This document shows positions 1 to 9,560 of a stretch of 47,500 nt of DNA, piece after piece. A program made the translations under genes and the position numbers. Below the pieces are notes generated by a model that saw only the letters and a list, made by a program, of their open reading frames with translations, was not told where the DNA came from and searched no databases. Source of the stretch: Mesostigma viride. Lineage: Eukaryota > Streptophyta > Mesostigmatophyceae > Mesostigmatales > Mesostigmataceae. Position 1 is the first letter of the stretch. Every line of letters starts with the position of its first letter. The stretch is from assembly GCA_009746045.1 (NCBI GenBank), contig RPFO01000082.1, positions 3,974,640 through 4,022,139 on the forward strand, written 5' to 3'.

Positions 1-541
1 AAAAAAAAGAATTTACTGTTCCCTCTGTCACCGTGTTTTGGCCTTGGCATTTGTTTTTCTTTGTCTTGGCTTTTGGTGGCATATAGCGATTTGTTCGTCA
101 CGTTGTTGCGATGCCGGTTGTGGTGGCCCTTGAATGCATAATTTGCTGGTTGTTGTGCCGCATCACTTGGGCAGCGTTTCTACATCTGTCATCGCCAAGG
201 CATGGTCTTCTCTTTATCAAGTAAAGTAAATTGTAGTAAATTAGTTAGTGTTTCTCCACCGCTGGACTATGGATCACGAACGCCGCCTTGGTACCTCCCT
301 TCGCCCATTTCCCCGCCCTTCATCTCCCTCCCCCCTTCACCCCAGCTCCACCTTACAAGTAACCACTGCTCCCGGGCAACGAATAGAAAAACTTAACTCC
401 CCCCCCCTTCTTGATATACTTGACAGTCCTGTTGGGACAGAATACAAATACTCATGTTCCCCCTGCAACACACTCACGTACATACTTGGACACGCGCACC
501 CATCTTGCCCGTTTCTCCCCAAACCCCCACCTCCCCACCAG
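1..541. other. No gene recognised; probable intron or upstream DNA of the CTFxP-repeat gene
   Basis: No reading frame here resembles a known protein. The stretch ends in a pyrimidine-rich run and CCACCAG, which reads as the splice acceptor of the first recognisable exon at 542. It may therefore be intron, or it may contain an unrecognised first exon and the promoter. Confidence 0.4.
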
Positions 542-1911
542 GCGGCACTGGCCAACCACACGAGCGCCGAGTGCACCTTCCAACCCGACACTGGTACCGC
601 GGAGCTGGTCATTTCGCAGTCGCGCCACGTGCACCGGCTGGGGGAGACGTTCCTGGAGAAGATCGAGCGGCTGGCGTTCCGCGACAAGGAGAGGCAGGAG
701 GCCATGCGCGACGCCATCGCGGTAAGGTGTCATAGGGTGGCTAGATGCCGATGTGTGGCTGTGGGTGGATGGTGGCTACTTATCAAGTGCCCAGCAGTTG
801 GGTAGATGGCTGATTGGCGCGCTGGGCACTCGATAAGTAGTCATGTCTGGTGGTCCATTCAAAGCATCTTGCCTGTGGGTCACGGCCAGCGGATTTTTCG
901 TAGCAGCCGACATGGCAGGTTGTCTGCCTGCGGTGCCTTTCCATTGGATTAGCACAAGTAGCTATTTCTGGCTGCCGCGCATCGCGCTGGTCCCTGGTTT
1001 CATTTTCGGTGGCTTGGCTGGCTGTCATCAGGCCTTGCTGTCATCAGGTCATCCCCCCCCTCCCCCCTTCCCAGCATCTCACGCCTGCCCCTTTGGACTG
1101 CCTGCTGCCCGCCCCGCCCCTGCAGCACAACCACTACAAGGCGCTGAGCTTCCGCCCCAAGATCAGCGAGAGCTCGCGGCGCATGGCACGCTCCAAGACG
1201 GTGGACGAGCTCATCCAGGTGAATAATCCGCCGGTGGCCGTACTCAGAAATAGTAGCGGTCATGCCGGTGGGCTTGCATGTAGAGGATGGTGGATGAATG
1301 AGCTCATGAAGGTGGACTACATGAACTAGTGGCAACCGCAATCAGCAATAGCCACAATACACTCATGTTTTGCTCGTTGGGTTGCATGTAAGACTTGTAA
1401 GTCGGTGGAGGAGCTCAACCCAGTAGCTGCTGGACAGCTCTCACGGCTTGTCGGGTGCCGCGTGCAGCTGCCGGTGGCCTCTTATGGCTTGTCGTGTTGC
1501 TGAGTGTAGCTGCTGGACAACTCTCATGGCTTGTCGTGTTGCTGAGTGTAGCTGCTGGACAACTGTCATGGCTTGTCGTGTCGCTGAGTGTAGCTGCTGG
1601 ACAACTCTCATGGCTTGTCGAGTCGCCTGATGTATGCTTCTTGGGTTGCATGCAAGGCAGTCAACGAGCTCATCCTGGGAGCTGCTGGTGGATGCAACGA
1701 ACTCGTGCTTGCTGGATGTCTATGGCTGTTATATTTCCTATGTTGGTTGGCATGCTAAAGTGCCTACATCGGTGGACATGCTTCATGAACACAGAAAGCA
1801 CTACAGTGCTTGATGTCCACGACATATTCTGGCCTCCTTGTTGACTCGAAAGGGCCTTGTCTGCTCCTGTGTCGCGGGTTTGGCGTGCCCATCTGCTTTC
1901 TGTGTCGTGTG

Positions 1912-1957
<46 letters not shown>

Positions 1958-3952
1958 GCGTGTGCCAGAACAACGAGAGCAAGGTGATGAAGGAGGCGGC
2001 ACGGGTAACGGTGGAGGAAGAGCTCAAGAAGCAGTGCCCCTTCCAGCCACAGGTATGTCCTAATTATTATTAGCAGAGCGGCTTTTTACTGTTAAAAACG
2101 ATCTGCGAGCTGCGAAATGAAATCCCAACTTTTCAGTTGTGTGTGTTGCCGTGCAATTGCACACCGCAGCAGTGATGCAACGTACCGTCTCACAGTACTC
2201 ACTCGGTTTCATGCACCACCCCAGCTGCCAATAAGGTTTCCCACCCATACAACCACACGTTCCCCATCCACTTTCTCACCCCAAAATCGATTGACTTCCT
2301 TGAGCAAACGGTCAAGTAGTCAATGTTGCCCCCCCCCCCCCCCACTCCTGTGTCCTAGAGGCTCACACCACCCTGCCCCGCCTATTGTTCTTGTTTCTGC
2401 CAACCCCGTTTGTTATTGCCTTTGTGTGGTGGTGTTGCTCACCTACCCTGGCCCTCCTGTCCGTGTGGCTCACCTACCCTGGCTTTCTTTTTGTTATTGT
2501 TTTGCCTACCCCGACATTGCCGTCGTCGTGTCCTGGTCTTGTGACTCACCTGCCCTGGCCCTCCTCGTATTCCCTTGCCCATACACACGCCAGCTCATCG
2601 CCAAGAAGAAGGACGTCAACCGCAGCATCAGCTACCTGGAGCCCGAGACGATCGTGACCAAGCTAGTGCAGGACGCAAAGGTGAGGATGTGACCAAGGTG
2701 AAGCAGGACACAAAGCTGACCCACTTCGACGCAGCATCACAGCTCAGCTTTATGCGACATTGGGACCCCCCCCCCCCCCCCCCCCCCTCTCCCCTGTATC
2801 AGTTTCTTCTTTCTCTTTTCCAAATCATACACATAGTGGTATACTAGTATTTTTAAACGCATAGTATATATATGAAATATATGCTCAAAATCGTTTCTTA
2901 ATGCTGGCTTGGTGGCTGTGGCCATGGGTGTAAAGGGCCAAGGTTTTCAACATCCCCTCTCCCCTTGATCGATCTGCTGCCCGCATCCGCCCGTTGCGGC
3001 CCATCTTCTCCCTGTTCCTTCCACCCTAGAAGATAAACCCCACACCCTACACCCCAAACCCTAGAAGGGGAGGTTCCGGCACCCTGGTCCTACGGCTCTT
3101 GGGGTGCCATCCTCCATTCGGGGATTCATGGATAACGGCTGTAATCCTTTTTCTTAGACTCTGCTCGCTTGCCCCTGCCCCTACCGCCTTACTCCCCCCC
3201 CCCCCCCCTTCAGCGCAAGGAGCGCGAACTGGAGGAAGCGCGCATCGCTAAAGAGCTGGCGGAACTGCAGGAGTGCACGTTCACGCCCGCGCTGAGCGGC
3301 TGGGCGCCGCCGGTGGACACGGGGCCTGTGGTCGTGCGCGGGCTGGGACGGTGAGCGGCAATTTATGGGACGATACTGGCAGCTTGCAAAGCAGCTAGCA
3401 AAGCAGGCCACGTGATAGGCCAGAGGGAAGAGCACAGACCCAGCCCGAAAGCAAGCCCCCAAGCGGGCCACAAGCAGGTGCAAAGCAGAGCTCAAAACAA
3501 TCCACGAAGCTAGGCAGAAAGCAGGCCACGCATATGGCGCATCTGGGGGGCTTGGAAAGCTGGTCAAGAGTTTATCCATGTGGCCAAGCAAGCTAACGTT
3601 CTCTACTGCTTGTGCTCTACGCATGTCCTCTACTGCCTTCTGTCACAGGCACATGGAACTGAAGCAGCTGGCCAAGAGCCTGGAAGAGGAGCGGCTGGAG
3701 CGCGAGAAGAAGGCATTCCTGCTGGACGTGACAGGTGTCAGGGAGCCGATGACCACGGTGCCCGAACCGTTCCGCCTGAGTGGCGGCGGCAAGGCGGCCG
3801 AGTTGCGGCGGCAGCAGCTAATGGAGGAGATCCAGGCCGAGCGGTTGAAGGAGTGCACGTTCCAGCCTAAGACAAACGAGGCGACAAACCGGCAGATCAT
3901 CAACCGCATCCTCCAGAGCCCTGGCATAGATGATGGGTTGTTGAGTACCTAG
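542..3952 (+). CDS. CTFxP-repeat coiled-coil protein, 3' part (6 exons), possibly cilium-associated
   Basis: Six exons can be joined in frame: 542-721, 1126-1218, 1969-2052, 2594-2680, 3214-3350 and 3649-3952. All use GT/AG junctions, and the phase-2 junction at 3350/3649 rebuilds an Arg codon. They give 294 residues ending at a TAG. No start codon is assigned, so the 5' end is missing or unseen. The protein is highly charged and helical. It carries a repeated [C/L]xFxP motif: CTFQP near residue 11, LSFRP near 67, CPFQP near 114, CTFTP near 169 and CTFQP near 263. Each motif adjoins Lys/Glu-rich heptads such as the LEEERLEREKK stretch. Proteins with repeated ECTFxP blocks are common in ciliated protists and flagellate algae, so a ciliary or cytoskeletal role is plausible but inferred. 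Poly-C tracts, a (GT)n run and a 42-bp minisatellite lie in the introns. No enzyme domain is visible. Confidence 0.72.
1425..1626. repeat. 42-bp minisatellite in an intron
   Basis: About four to five copies of a 42-bp unit containing GTGTAGCTGCTGGACAACTC and TCATGGCTTGTCG. It lies wholly inside the intron 1219-1968 of the CTFxP-repeat gene. Its length is a multiple of three, so it opens short reading frames on both strands that are not genes. Confidence 0.85.
1910..1954. repeat. (GT)n microsatellite
   Basis: Pure GT dinucleotide run just upstream of the acceptor of exon 3 of the CTFxP-repeat gene (exon start 1969). Confidence 0.9.
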
Positions 3953-4659
3953 AGCAGAGGCTTGAGCGGCGATGTTATAGTTCCTTGTGAAGAGCTCTTA
4001 AGCTGCATGCCTGCGTGCCTGCATGGATGCATGCATGCGCAGGTGTTATTTATGTTCCCTACGGCTGCTCTCATCTGATGAAGTCAGGCAAGCAGCATCA
4101 GGCCCGAAGGTCGGGTGGCCGGGTGTCACGCCCCTCACTACGTCGTTGATATCAACCAACCCCATGCCCTGAACTGCTTCTTCCCACCTGCATTCGAAGA
4201 GTGACGGCCGGGATATATATGAATGAAGCTACTATTTGAGAATAACAACATGAAGTGCAATATGGATGTTACATAAACAATCTGACTAGTAGCCACATTG
4301 TCCAGCAATATATTAAAATATAAATGACTCCGTTGGGAGATCATGTAGCACGTATCAGGTAGACATAGGTCTCACGTGGCCCCTCCGCAGGGCTGCGCCC
4401 CGCTCAGCCGGGCAGGCACCTCCTCACGCGGTGGGCCGGGCCCAGCCAGGCTAGACGCCGCACGCAAGGCCCGCACCTTCAAAGAGCAGCTCACGTAGAG
4501 GACATGGGGGGCCTAGGACTCTCGGTGATTTGGAAAAAGATGATGGACCAGGCCAAGTGGGCTCAGGTCATAGAGGACAACGAACCCCCTCCAGTGGGGA
4601 AGCCGCGTGTTCGCACACGTGGGAAGCATGCTAGACAAGACCCTAGGGTCGCTGGCACC
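3953..4659. other. Downstream flank and unrecognised GC-rich segment
   Basis: After the CTFxP-gene stop there is a GCATGCATGC-rich stretch. At 4321-4360 lies an inverted copy of the dispersed hairpin/tail repeat (CTCCGTTGGGAG). A GC-rich segment from about 4372 to 4659 opens a frame starting at 4504 (beginning MGGLGLSVIWKKMMDQAKW) that runs into the LINE fragment at 4671. I do not recognise this N-terminal part; it may be an older transposon remnant. Confidence 0.4.
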
Positions 4660-4670
4660 ATATATATTAT

Positions 4671-5312
4671 GGCACCCAACCACCGCCCCGACATTACCGT
4701 GCTTGACTACGACGGGCAGGGTTGCCACCTGCTCATCGATGTCTCCGTGGCTCGGCCGCTTTCCGGTCGCCACATCCTCCGGGCGGCTGTGGATGCCGGC
4801 GCTGCTGCCACTGTGGCTGAGCGCGACAAGTTTGCCTCCTACGGCAATGTGGGGCCCCACCGGGTCATCCCCTTTGTCCTTGAGGAGTTCGGGGCCATGG
4901 GCCCCAAGACAGCGGAGTTTTTCCATGAGTGCTGCCAGCGCCGTGAAGACCGCCTCGACCTCGAGGGTCAGACCGCCCCGTGGTCGGCCCGCACGTGGTC
5001 CTCGTATTGGCGGCAGCGCCTGTCACTCGCCCTCACTCGCACCGTGGCTGATGTGTTATTCCGCCGCACCCGGGCCGACTTTGTCGCGACCCATGCGGTC
5101 TAGATCCCTTCCAGGCCTGCATGGTGGGCCGGCAGCGCTGTTGCTGCGTGTAGTTTTGTGATGTCTAGTTAGTTGTACCTTGTGCCGCTGGCGTGATCCT
5201 TGGATGTCTGTGTCAGATTACTATTAATTTCTTCAGGGTTATTCTCCCAGTTATCGGGTTTTTCCTTATGTTGCATGCCTATCTCACCTCCGTAATCTAT
5301 CATTCTCAATGA
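4671..5312 (+). mobile_element. 5'-truncated R2-type LINE fragment (copy A) with an 11-bp TSD
   Basis: The segment begins inside the C-terminal endonuclease domain of a LINE polyprotein and is open to a TAG at 5101-5103, followed by about 200 bp of 3' UTR. It carries the HRPDITVLD and LLIDVSVARP blocks, which fit the PD...D core of the restriction-like endonuclease of R2-group LINEs. It is diverged from copies B and C. The same 11-mer, ATATATATTAT, sits at 4660-4670 and 5313-5323 and reads as a target-site duplication, so both insertion ends are defined. The longer frame beginning at 4504 is a chance fusion with flanking DNA. Confidence 0.75.
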
Positions 5313-5323
5313 ATATATATTAT

Positions 5324-5510
5324 AAAAATATAATTACTTACAGCAGAGTGAAATCACTCAAACCAAAGCAAACGCCCAGCTATAAACCTATATACAGAGC
5401 CATGTCAAAGCGCTATACGACGATAAGACCAATGGAAACGCCTAACGGGAGGAACCTAATAGCCCTGCTGCACCGCAAAATCAGCCCGCGTACGGCGGAG
5501 CATGATGTCA
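5324..5510 (-). mobile_element. Inverted 3'-end fragment of the LINE (copy B')
   Basis: This is the reverse complement of the last coding codons and 3' UTR of copies B and C (compare 7204-7391 and 7800-7985). Similarity stops at 5510. It lies head to head with forward copy B, so the B'-B unit has about 190-bp inverted ends that mimic terminal inverted repeats. The duplicated part is the 3' end, so a single twin-priming event does not explain it. A separate insertion in the opposite orientation is more likely. Confidence 0.8.
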
Positions 5511-5528
5511 TGCACCATATATATAGAG

Positions 5529-7391
5529 CTTTATATACTTTGCCGCCCCCCTCCAGGGTTGCCTCCAAGCGGTCCATGCTGCCCACCCGGCGGTCGCTAT
5601 TCAGGCCTACTTGGATGATATCTACCTTCTGGGCCCTGTGCCGGACACCACCGCGGCTCTGCTGGCACTGCAGACCGCGGTGGCCGACATCAACCTCCAG
5701 TTGACCCTTGCCAAGTGCGCGGTGTACTCGCCCCAAGGTGATTGCTCCGGCTTTCCGCCCCAGCTCTTGGGCCGGGACGAGCGCCTCCATGGGTTGGATG
5801 TCCTCGGCGTTCCGGTTGGCGACCCCGCGTTTGTCATCGATGCTCTGCGGGCCGCCCTCGAGGCACGCACTGAGGTACTGCCCTTGATTGCGCGCCTTCA
5901 TGATTCGCAGACCAAGGGTCTGCTTCTGTGGTTTTGCGCTCACCCTCGCGTCGTTCACTGGCTCCGGGGCGCTCTTCCGTCTCAGGTCCGGCTGGCCGCC
6001 GAGGGCCACGACGAGCGCATCCAGTCGGCCTTGGCGCAGCTGGTCCCGGGCCCCGACCTCCCGCCACATGCTATTCGCATTGCCTCCCTGCCTGCACGGA
6101 TGGGTGGCTGCGGTCTGACTCGTGCCGCCCGGCTGGCCCCAGCAGCCTTTTTGGGCTCCGTCGCTCAGTCGTGGGCGGAAAGCTGCCGGCTTCTGCCCCT
6201 TTTGGCAACGGCAGCGCCTGACCTCCTGGACCCCAGCAGCCCTTTGCCCTTCGTCACCGCCATCCAGGAGGCCTATGCTGAGATCCAGCAGGCCTGTTCT
6301 CCCGTCCGTGCCGCTCAGGCGGTACAGCGCCACCTCCCTCGCGGCACTCCCTCGGTCGCCTCCGTTCAATCTCCCGCCGCATTCCCTGCTCGCGTCATCG
6401 ATAAACACCAGAAAACCTACGCGGGTATTCTGCACACGGCTGATTGGATTGCTCTTTTCGCGGACCTCAACGCCCAGGGACGTGCGTGGCTGTTCTCGCT
6501 TTCCTTGCGGAGTGTGGGCTCGGCGTACCTTCGTGCTCTTCCCATGGCCCCCCATTCGCCTTGGCTCCCAGCCACTACTCGGTGGCGCTCCGGCACCAGC
6601 TATTTGCCCCGCAGCCTCTTGTTCCGGCCGGGCGGCCTTGTGGTAGCTGTGGGCAGCCGCTGGATCCCACGGGGACTCACTACCTTGCCTGCATGGGGGG
6701 CCAACAGAATCAGAATTGGTATTTGTATTTGCACACTGTCCTCCTGACGGTGGTGCTCGCCATGATTCGGTCGGTTTTCCCCCACGCGAACATCCGGTCC
6801 GAGGATGCGGATGGCGCTGCCTTCTATTCCCCCAACCACCGGCCTGACATCGTGGTGCTGGACTTTGAGGGGGGTGGCCGGCATCTGCTTATTGACGTTT
6901 CGGTGGCGCGGCCCTTGGCTCTTAGCCACGTGGCTGGGGCCTCCCTCACGGCAGGTTACACGGCGGACCGGGCGGAGCGGGCCAAGCTCCTGGCCTACGG
7001 CGACGTCGGGCACCATCGTGTGGTGCCCTTTGTCCTGGAGGAGTTTGGGGCCATGGGGCCCCTGACCTCCGCCTTCTTCAAGGAGTGTTGCCGGCTCCGG
7101 GAGGACCGGCTGGACCTGGAGGGCCAGCGGGCCCCATGGTCGGCGCGGACCTGGACGTCATATTGGCGTCAGCGCTTGTCGGTGGCGCTGACTCGGGCCA
7201 TGGCTGACATCATGCTCCGCCGTACGCGGGCTGATTTTGCGGTGCAGCAGGGCTATTAGGTTCCTCCGTTAGGCGTTTCCATTGGTCTTATCGTAGTATA
7301 GAGCTTTGACATGGCTCTGTATATAGGTTTATAGCTGGGCGTTTGCTTTGGTTTGAGTGATTTCACTCTGCTGTAAGTAATTATATTTTTA
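5529..7391 (+). mobile_element. 5'-truncated LINE, RT palm to 3' UTR (copy B)
   Basis: This is the longest LINE copy. It starts within the reverse-transcriptase palm just upstream of the AYLDDIYLLG (YxDD) motif. It continues through the thumb/connection region, a CCHC knuckle (CGSCGQPLDPTGTHYLAC) and the PD-D restriction-like endonuclease, to a TAG at 7257-7259. It ends in an AT-rich 3' UTR. The 12-mer ATATATATAGAG precedes it (5517-5528) and follows it (7392-7403), and is a probable target-site duplication. RT followed by a CCHC knuckle and an RLE is the layout of R2/R4/NeSL/CRE-like LINEs and of Dualen. The exact clade cannot be fixed without the missing 5' half. Confidence 0.85.
5545..7259 (+). 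pseudogene. LINE reverse transcriptase / restriction-like endonuclease ORF, frameshifted
   Basis: The coding part of LINE copy B. The first frame, read from about 5545, holds LQAVHAAH and the catalytic YLDD (at about 5609-5620) and runs through the thumb region. Near 6545-6560, in a C-rich run after a CCATGG, the similarity moves to the next frame. That frame carries the CCHC knuckle (about 6635-6690), then HRPDIVVLD and LLIDVSVARP (about 6835-6920), and ends at 7259. The shift fits loss of a single base in the C run. With the 5' half also gone, this copy cannot encode a functional polyprotein. The 380-aa frame on the opposite strand is a shadow of this GC-rich coding sequence. Confidence 0.8.
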
Positions 7392-7403
7392 ATATATATA
7401 GAG

Positions 7404-7985
7404 CGCTGCCTTCTATTCCCCCAACCACCGGCCTGACATCGTGGTGCTGGACTTTGAGGGGGGTGGCCGGCATCTGCTTATCGACGTTTCGGTGGCGCGC
7501 CCCTTGGCTCTTAGCCACGTGGCTGGGGCCTCCCTCACGGCAGGTTACACGGCGGACCGGGCGGAGCGGGCCAAGCTCCTGGCCTACGGCGACGTCGGGC
7601 ACCATCGTGTGGTGCCCTAATTGTCCTGGAGGAGTTTGGGGCCATGGGGCCCCTGACCTCCGCCTTCTTCAAGGAGTGTTGCCGGCTCCGGGAGGACCGG
7701 CTGGACCTGGAGGGCCAGCGGGCCTCATGGTCGGCGCGGACCTGGACGTCATATTGGCGTCAGCGCTTGTCGGTGGCGCTGACTCGGGCCATGGCTGACA
7801 TCATGCTCCGCCGTACGCGGGCTGATTTTGCGGTGCAGCAGGGCTATTAGGTTCCTCCCGTTAGGAGTTTCCATTGGTCTTATCGTAGTATAGAGATTTG
7901 ACATGGCTCTGTATAGAGGTTTATAGCTGGGCGTTTGCTTTGGTTTGAGTGATTTCACTCTGCTGTAAGTAATTATATTATTATA
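7404..7985 (+). mobile_element. Second, shorter LINE copy in tandem (copy C)
   Basis: Near-identical to 6815-7391 of copy B but truncated at its 5' end inside the endonuclease domain. A two-base insertion at about 7619 changes the CCCTTTGTCC of copy B to CCCTAATTGTCC, creating an in-frame TAA and shifting the frame, so it is dead. The flanking 12-mer ATATATATAGAG occurs at 7392-7403 and 7986-7997. High identity to copy B points to recent insertion or tandem duplication. Confidence 0.85.
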
Positions 7986-8065
7986 ATATATATAGAGTAG
8001 GATTGTTTTGTAGATAGATTAGACCGGTAGGATATTGCGTGTACCCATCCATCCATCTATCTGGC

Positions 8066-8365
8066 GTACCGGGCCACCTCAGCGAGGCTCAGCTCGGCCT
8101 CCGTCCAGGTCGCAACACAGTGACAAGCGCTCTTTGCTACTTGCTGCCTCGTGGAAGAACTGCACCGGCCGCCTTCCGCCTGGTGAGTCCCCTCTGCACC
8201 TTGACGTGCTGGTGGACTTCATTAAATTAAGCCTTTGATTCGGTTTTCTTGTCGATGCGCAGTGGGACATCCTCGCTCTGTTCCGGATCCCTGGCCTCCC
8301 CTTATTTCTGTCATCCGCAACCTGAATTATAAGAAGGGTCCACCACCTCGGTGCGCACCGCACTA
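8066..8365 (+). pseudogene. Degenerate LINE reverse-transcriptase fragment (different family)
   Basis: Pieces of RT fingers and palm are readable in shifted frames. LSEAQLGLRPGRNTV matches the QxGFRxGRST-type motif, LDVLVDFIK matches motif A (FxDxxKAFD), and WDIL, then IRNL, then TTSVRT match the stretch before motif B. Several frameshifts and stops break the frame. The fragment runs directly into the (CCCT)n tract. The motifs look like an APE-type LINE (L1/RTE/Jockey-like), unlike the RLE-LINE to its left. Confidence 0.7.
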
Positions 8366-8366
8366 G

Positions 8367-8889
8367 CTCCCTCCCTCCCTCCCTCCCTCCCTCCTCCCTC
8401 CCTCCCTCCCTCCTCCCTCCCTCCCTCCCTCCCTCCCTCCCTCCCTCCCTCCCTCCCTCCCTCCCTCCCTCCCTCCCTCCCTCCCTCCCTCCCTCCCTCC
8501 CTCCCTCCCTCCCTCCCTCCCTCCCTCCCTCCCTCCCTCCCTCCCTCCCTCCCTCCTCCCTCCCTCCCTCCCTCCCTCCCTCCCTCCCTCCCTCCCTCCC
8601 TCCCTCCCTCCCTCCCTCCCTCCCTCCCTCCTCCCTCCCTCCCTCCCTCCCTCCCTCCCTCCCTCCCTCCCTCCCTCCCTCCTCCCTCCCTCCTCCCTCC
8701 CTCCCTCCCTCCCTCCCTCCCTCCCTCCCTCCCTCCCTCCTCCCTCCCTCCCTCCCTCCCTCCCTCCTCCCTCCCTCCCTCCCTCCCTCCCTCCCTCCCT
8801 CCCTCCCTCCCTCCCTCCCTCCCTCCCTCCCTCCCTCCCTCCCTCCCTCCCTCCCTCCCTCCCTCCCTCCCTCCCTCCCTCCCTCCCTC
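8367..8889. repeat. (CCCT)n microsatellite, ~520 bp
   Basis: Tetranucleotide CCCT array broken by scattered CCT trimers that shift the phase. It opens 190-280-aa low-complexity frames on both strands (SLPP and GGRE repeats), which are not genes. It sits between an RT fragment and a hairpin/(TTAA)n tail. Confidence 0.97.
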
Positions 8890-8896
8890 GGGGTTA

Positions 8897-8955
8897 ATGT
8901 TCCGTGACTCCCCAACGGGAGCACGAGTTTAAATAATTAATTAATTAATTAAAAG
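8897..8955 (+). repeat. Dispersed hairpin + (TTAA)n tail repeat, copy 2
   Basis: Contains GTGACTCCCCAACGGGAG, whose CTCCC and GGGAG arms form a stem around CAAC, then GCACGAGTTTAAA and an AATT run. Related sequence occurs at 4321-4360 (inverted), 8975-9030, 18355-18412 and 22593-22640. A short hairpin followed by a simple tandem tail is typical of LINE/SINE 3' ends (inference). It could be the 3' end of the element whose RT fragment lies at 8066. Confidence 0.6.
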
Positions 8956-8974
8956 CCACATGCCCCATTCTCAG

Positions 8975-9030
8975 GGAGATGCACATGCTACATGTACTCC
9001 CAACGGAGTTATGTTACAATTTAATACATT
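8975..9030 (+). repeat. Dispersed hairpin + AT-rich tail repeat, copy 3
   Basis: CATGCTACATGTA then CTCCCAACGGAG then an ATTTAATA tail. It matches the reverse complement of 4321-4360 over about 40 bp, including the GCTACATG lead-in. Confidence 0.55.
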
Positions 9031-9344
9031 CTTGGCTACTTCGTGCAAGGGTAGGGTGTAAACTAAACCTGCTCTGGGTGCACAAAGTGCACCTGCACAC
9101 CGCTATGTATTCCAGCACCTAGGGCGGGACATAGGCCTGCGCATAGGGGGGAAGATCATCATGGCTAACTTTACTAACACAATGGCTAGGGCATGGCTTC
9201 TCAGCAGAGAGTGACTCTCTGCATAGGCAGAGCTTTGCTAAATTCTTGATGCATCATCCATGATGGGGAGTCCCATTATAGGTATAGCGTGGCTAAATTA
9301 CATACCCTTCTACAAAGACTCTAACGACTTGTGTTGAAAACCCT
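9031..9344. other. No gene seen; two short perfect hairpins
   Basis: Holds GGTGCAC/GTGCACC around AAA (9077-9093) and GCAGAGAGT/ACTCTCTGC around one base (9204-9222). No coding signal is recognised. Confidence 0.45.
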
Positions 9345-9560
9345 AGTTATGTTCAGTCCTGACCTGTCGGAGCATCCTGTGAGCCGTGCCGTCCAGCCGT
9401 GAGGCCATCTGGTCCGTGAGCGTCCATGCCTCGGCGCCATACGTGAGCACCTTGAGGACTAGGACCTTGAAGAGCACTCGCTTGCGGTCCTCGCCTAGGG
9501 TCTTCGAGTGCCAGTACAGGAGGGGTTGAGCGAGCGGAGCCTGCTGGCCCAGGCCAGGCC
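9345..9560 (-). pseudogene. LINE RT C-terminal fragment
   Basis: On the minus strand one frame reads YWHSKTLGEDRKRVLF, then VLTYGAEAWTLTDQMASRL and AHRMLRQVRTEH before a TAG. This fits the conserved YGxExWTLT...LxxxxxRxLR block after the RT core of many LINEs. Upstream parts are missing. It faces away from the RT fragment at 8066, so the two are separate insertions. Confidence 0.65.

Noticed and set aside
4504-5103. Single 199-aa gene
   Set aside because: The frame crosses an LINE insertion junction at 4671 marked by an 11-bp target duplication, so the two halves have different origins.
5413-6555. 380-aa frame on the minus strand
   Set aside because: Shadow of the GC-rich LINE reverse-transcriptase frame on the + strand, which carries the recognisable YLDD and thumb motifs.
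5324-7391. DNA transposon with 190-bp terminal inverted repeats
   Set aside because: The inverted ends are LINE 3' UTR sequence, explained by two oppositely oriented LINE insertions.
8079-8932. Long frames (281 aa on -, 193 aa on +) of GGRE / SLPP repeats
   Set aside because: They are translations of the (CCCT)n microsatellite and carry no gene signals.
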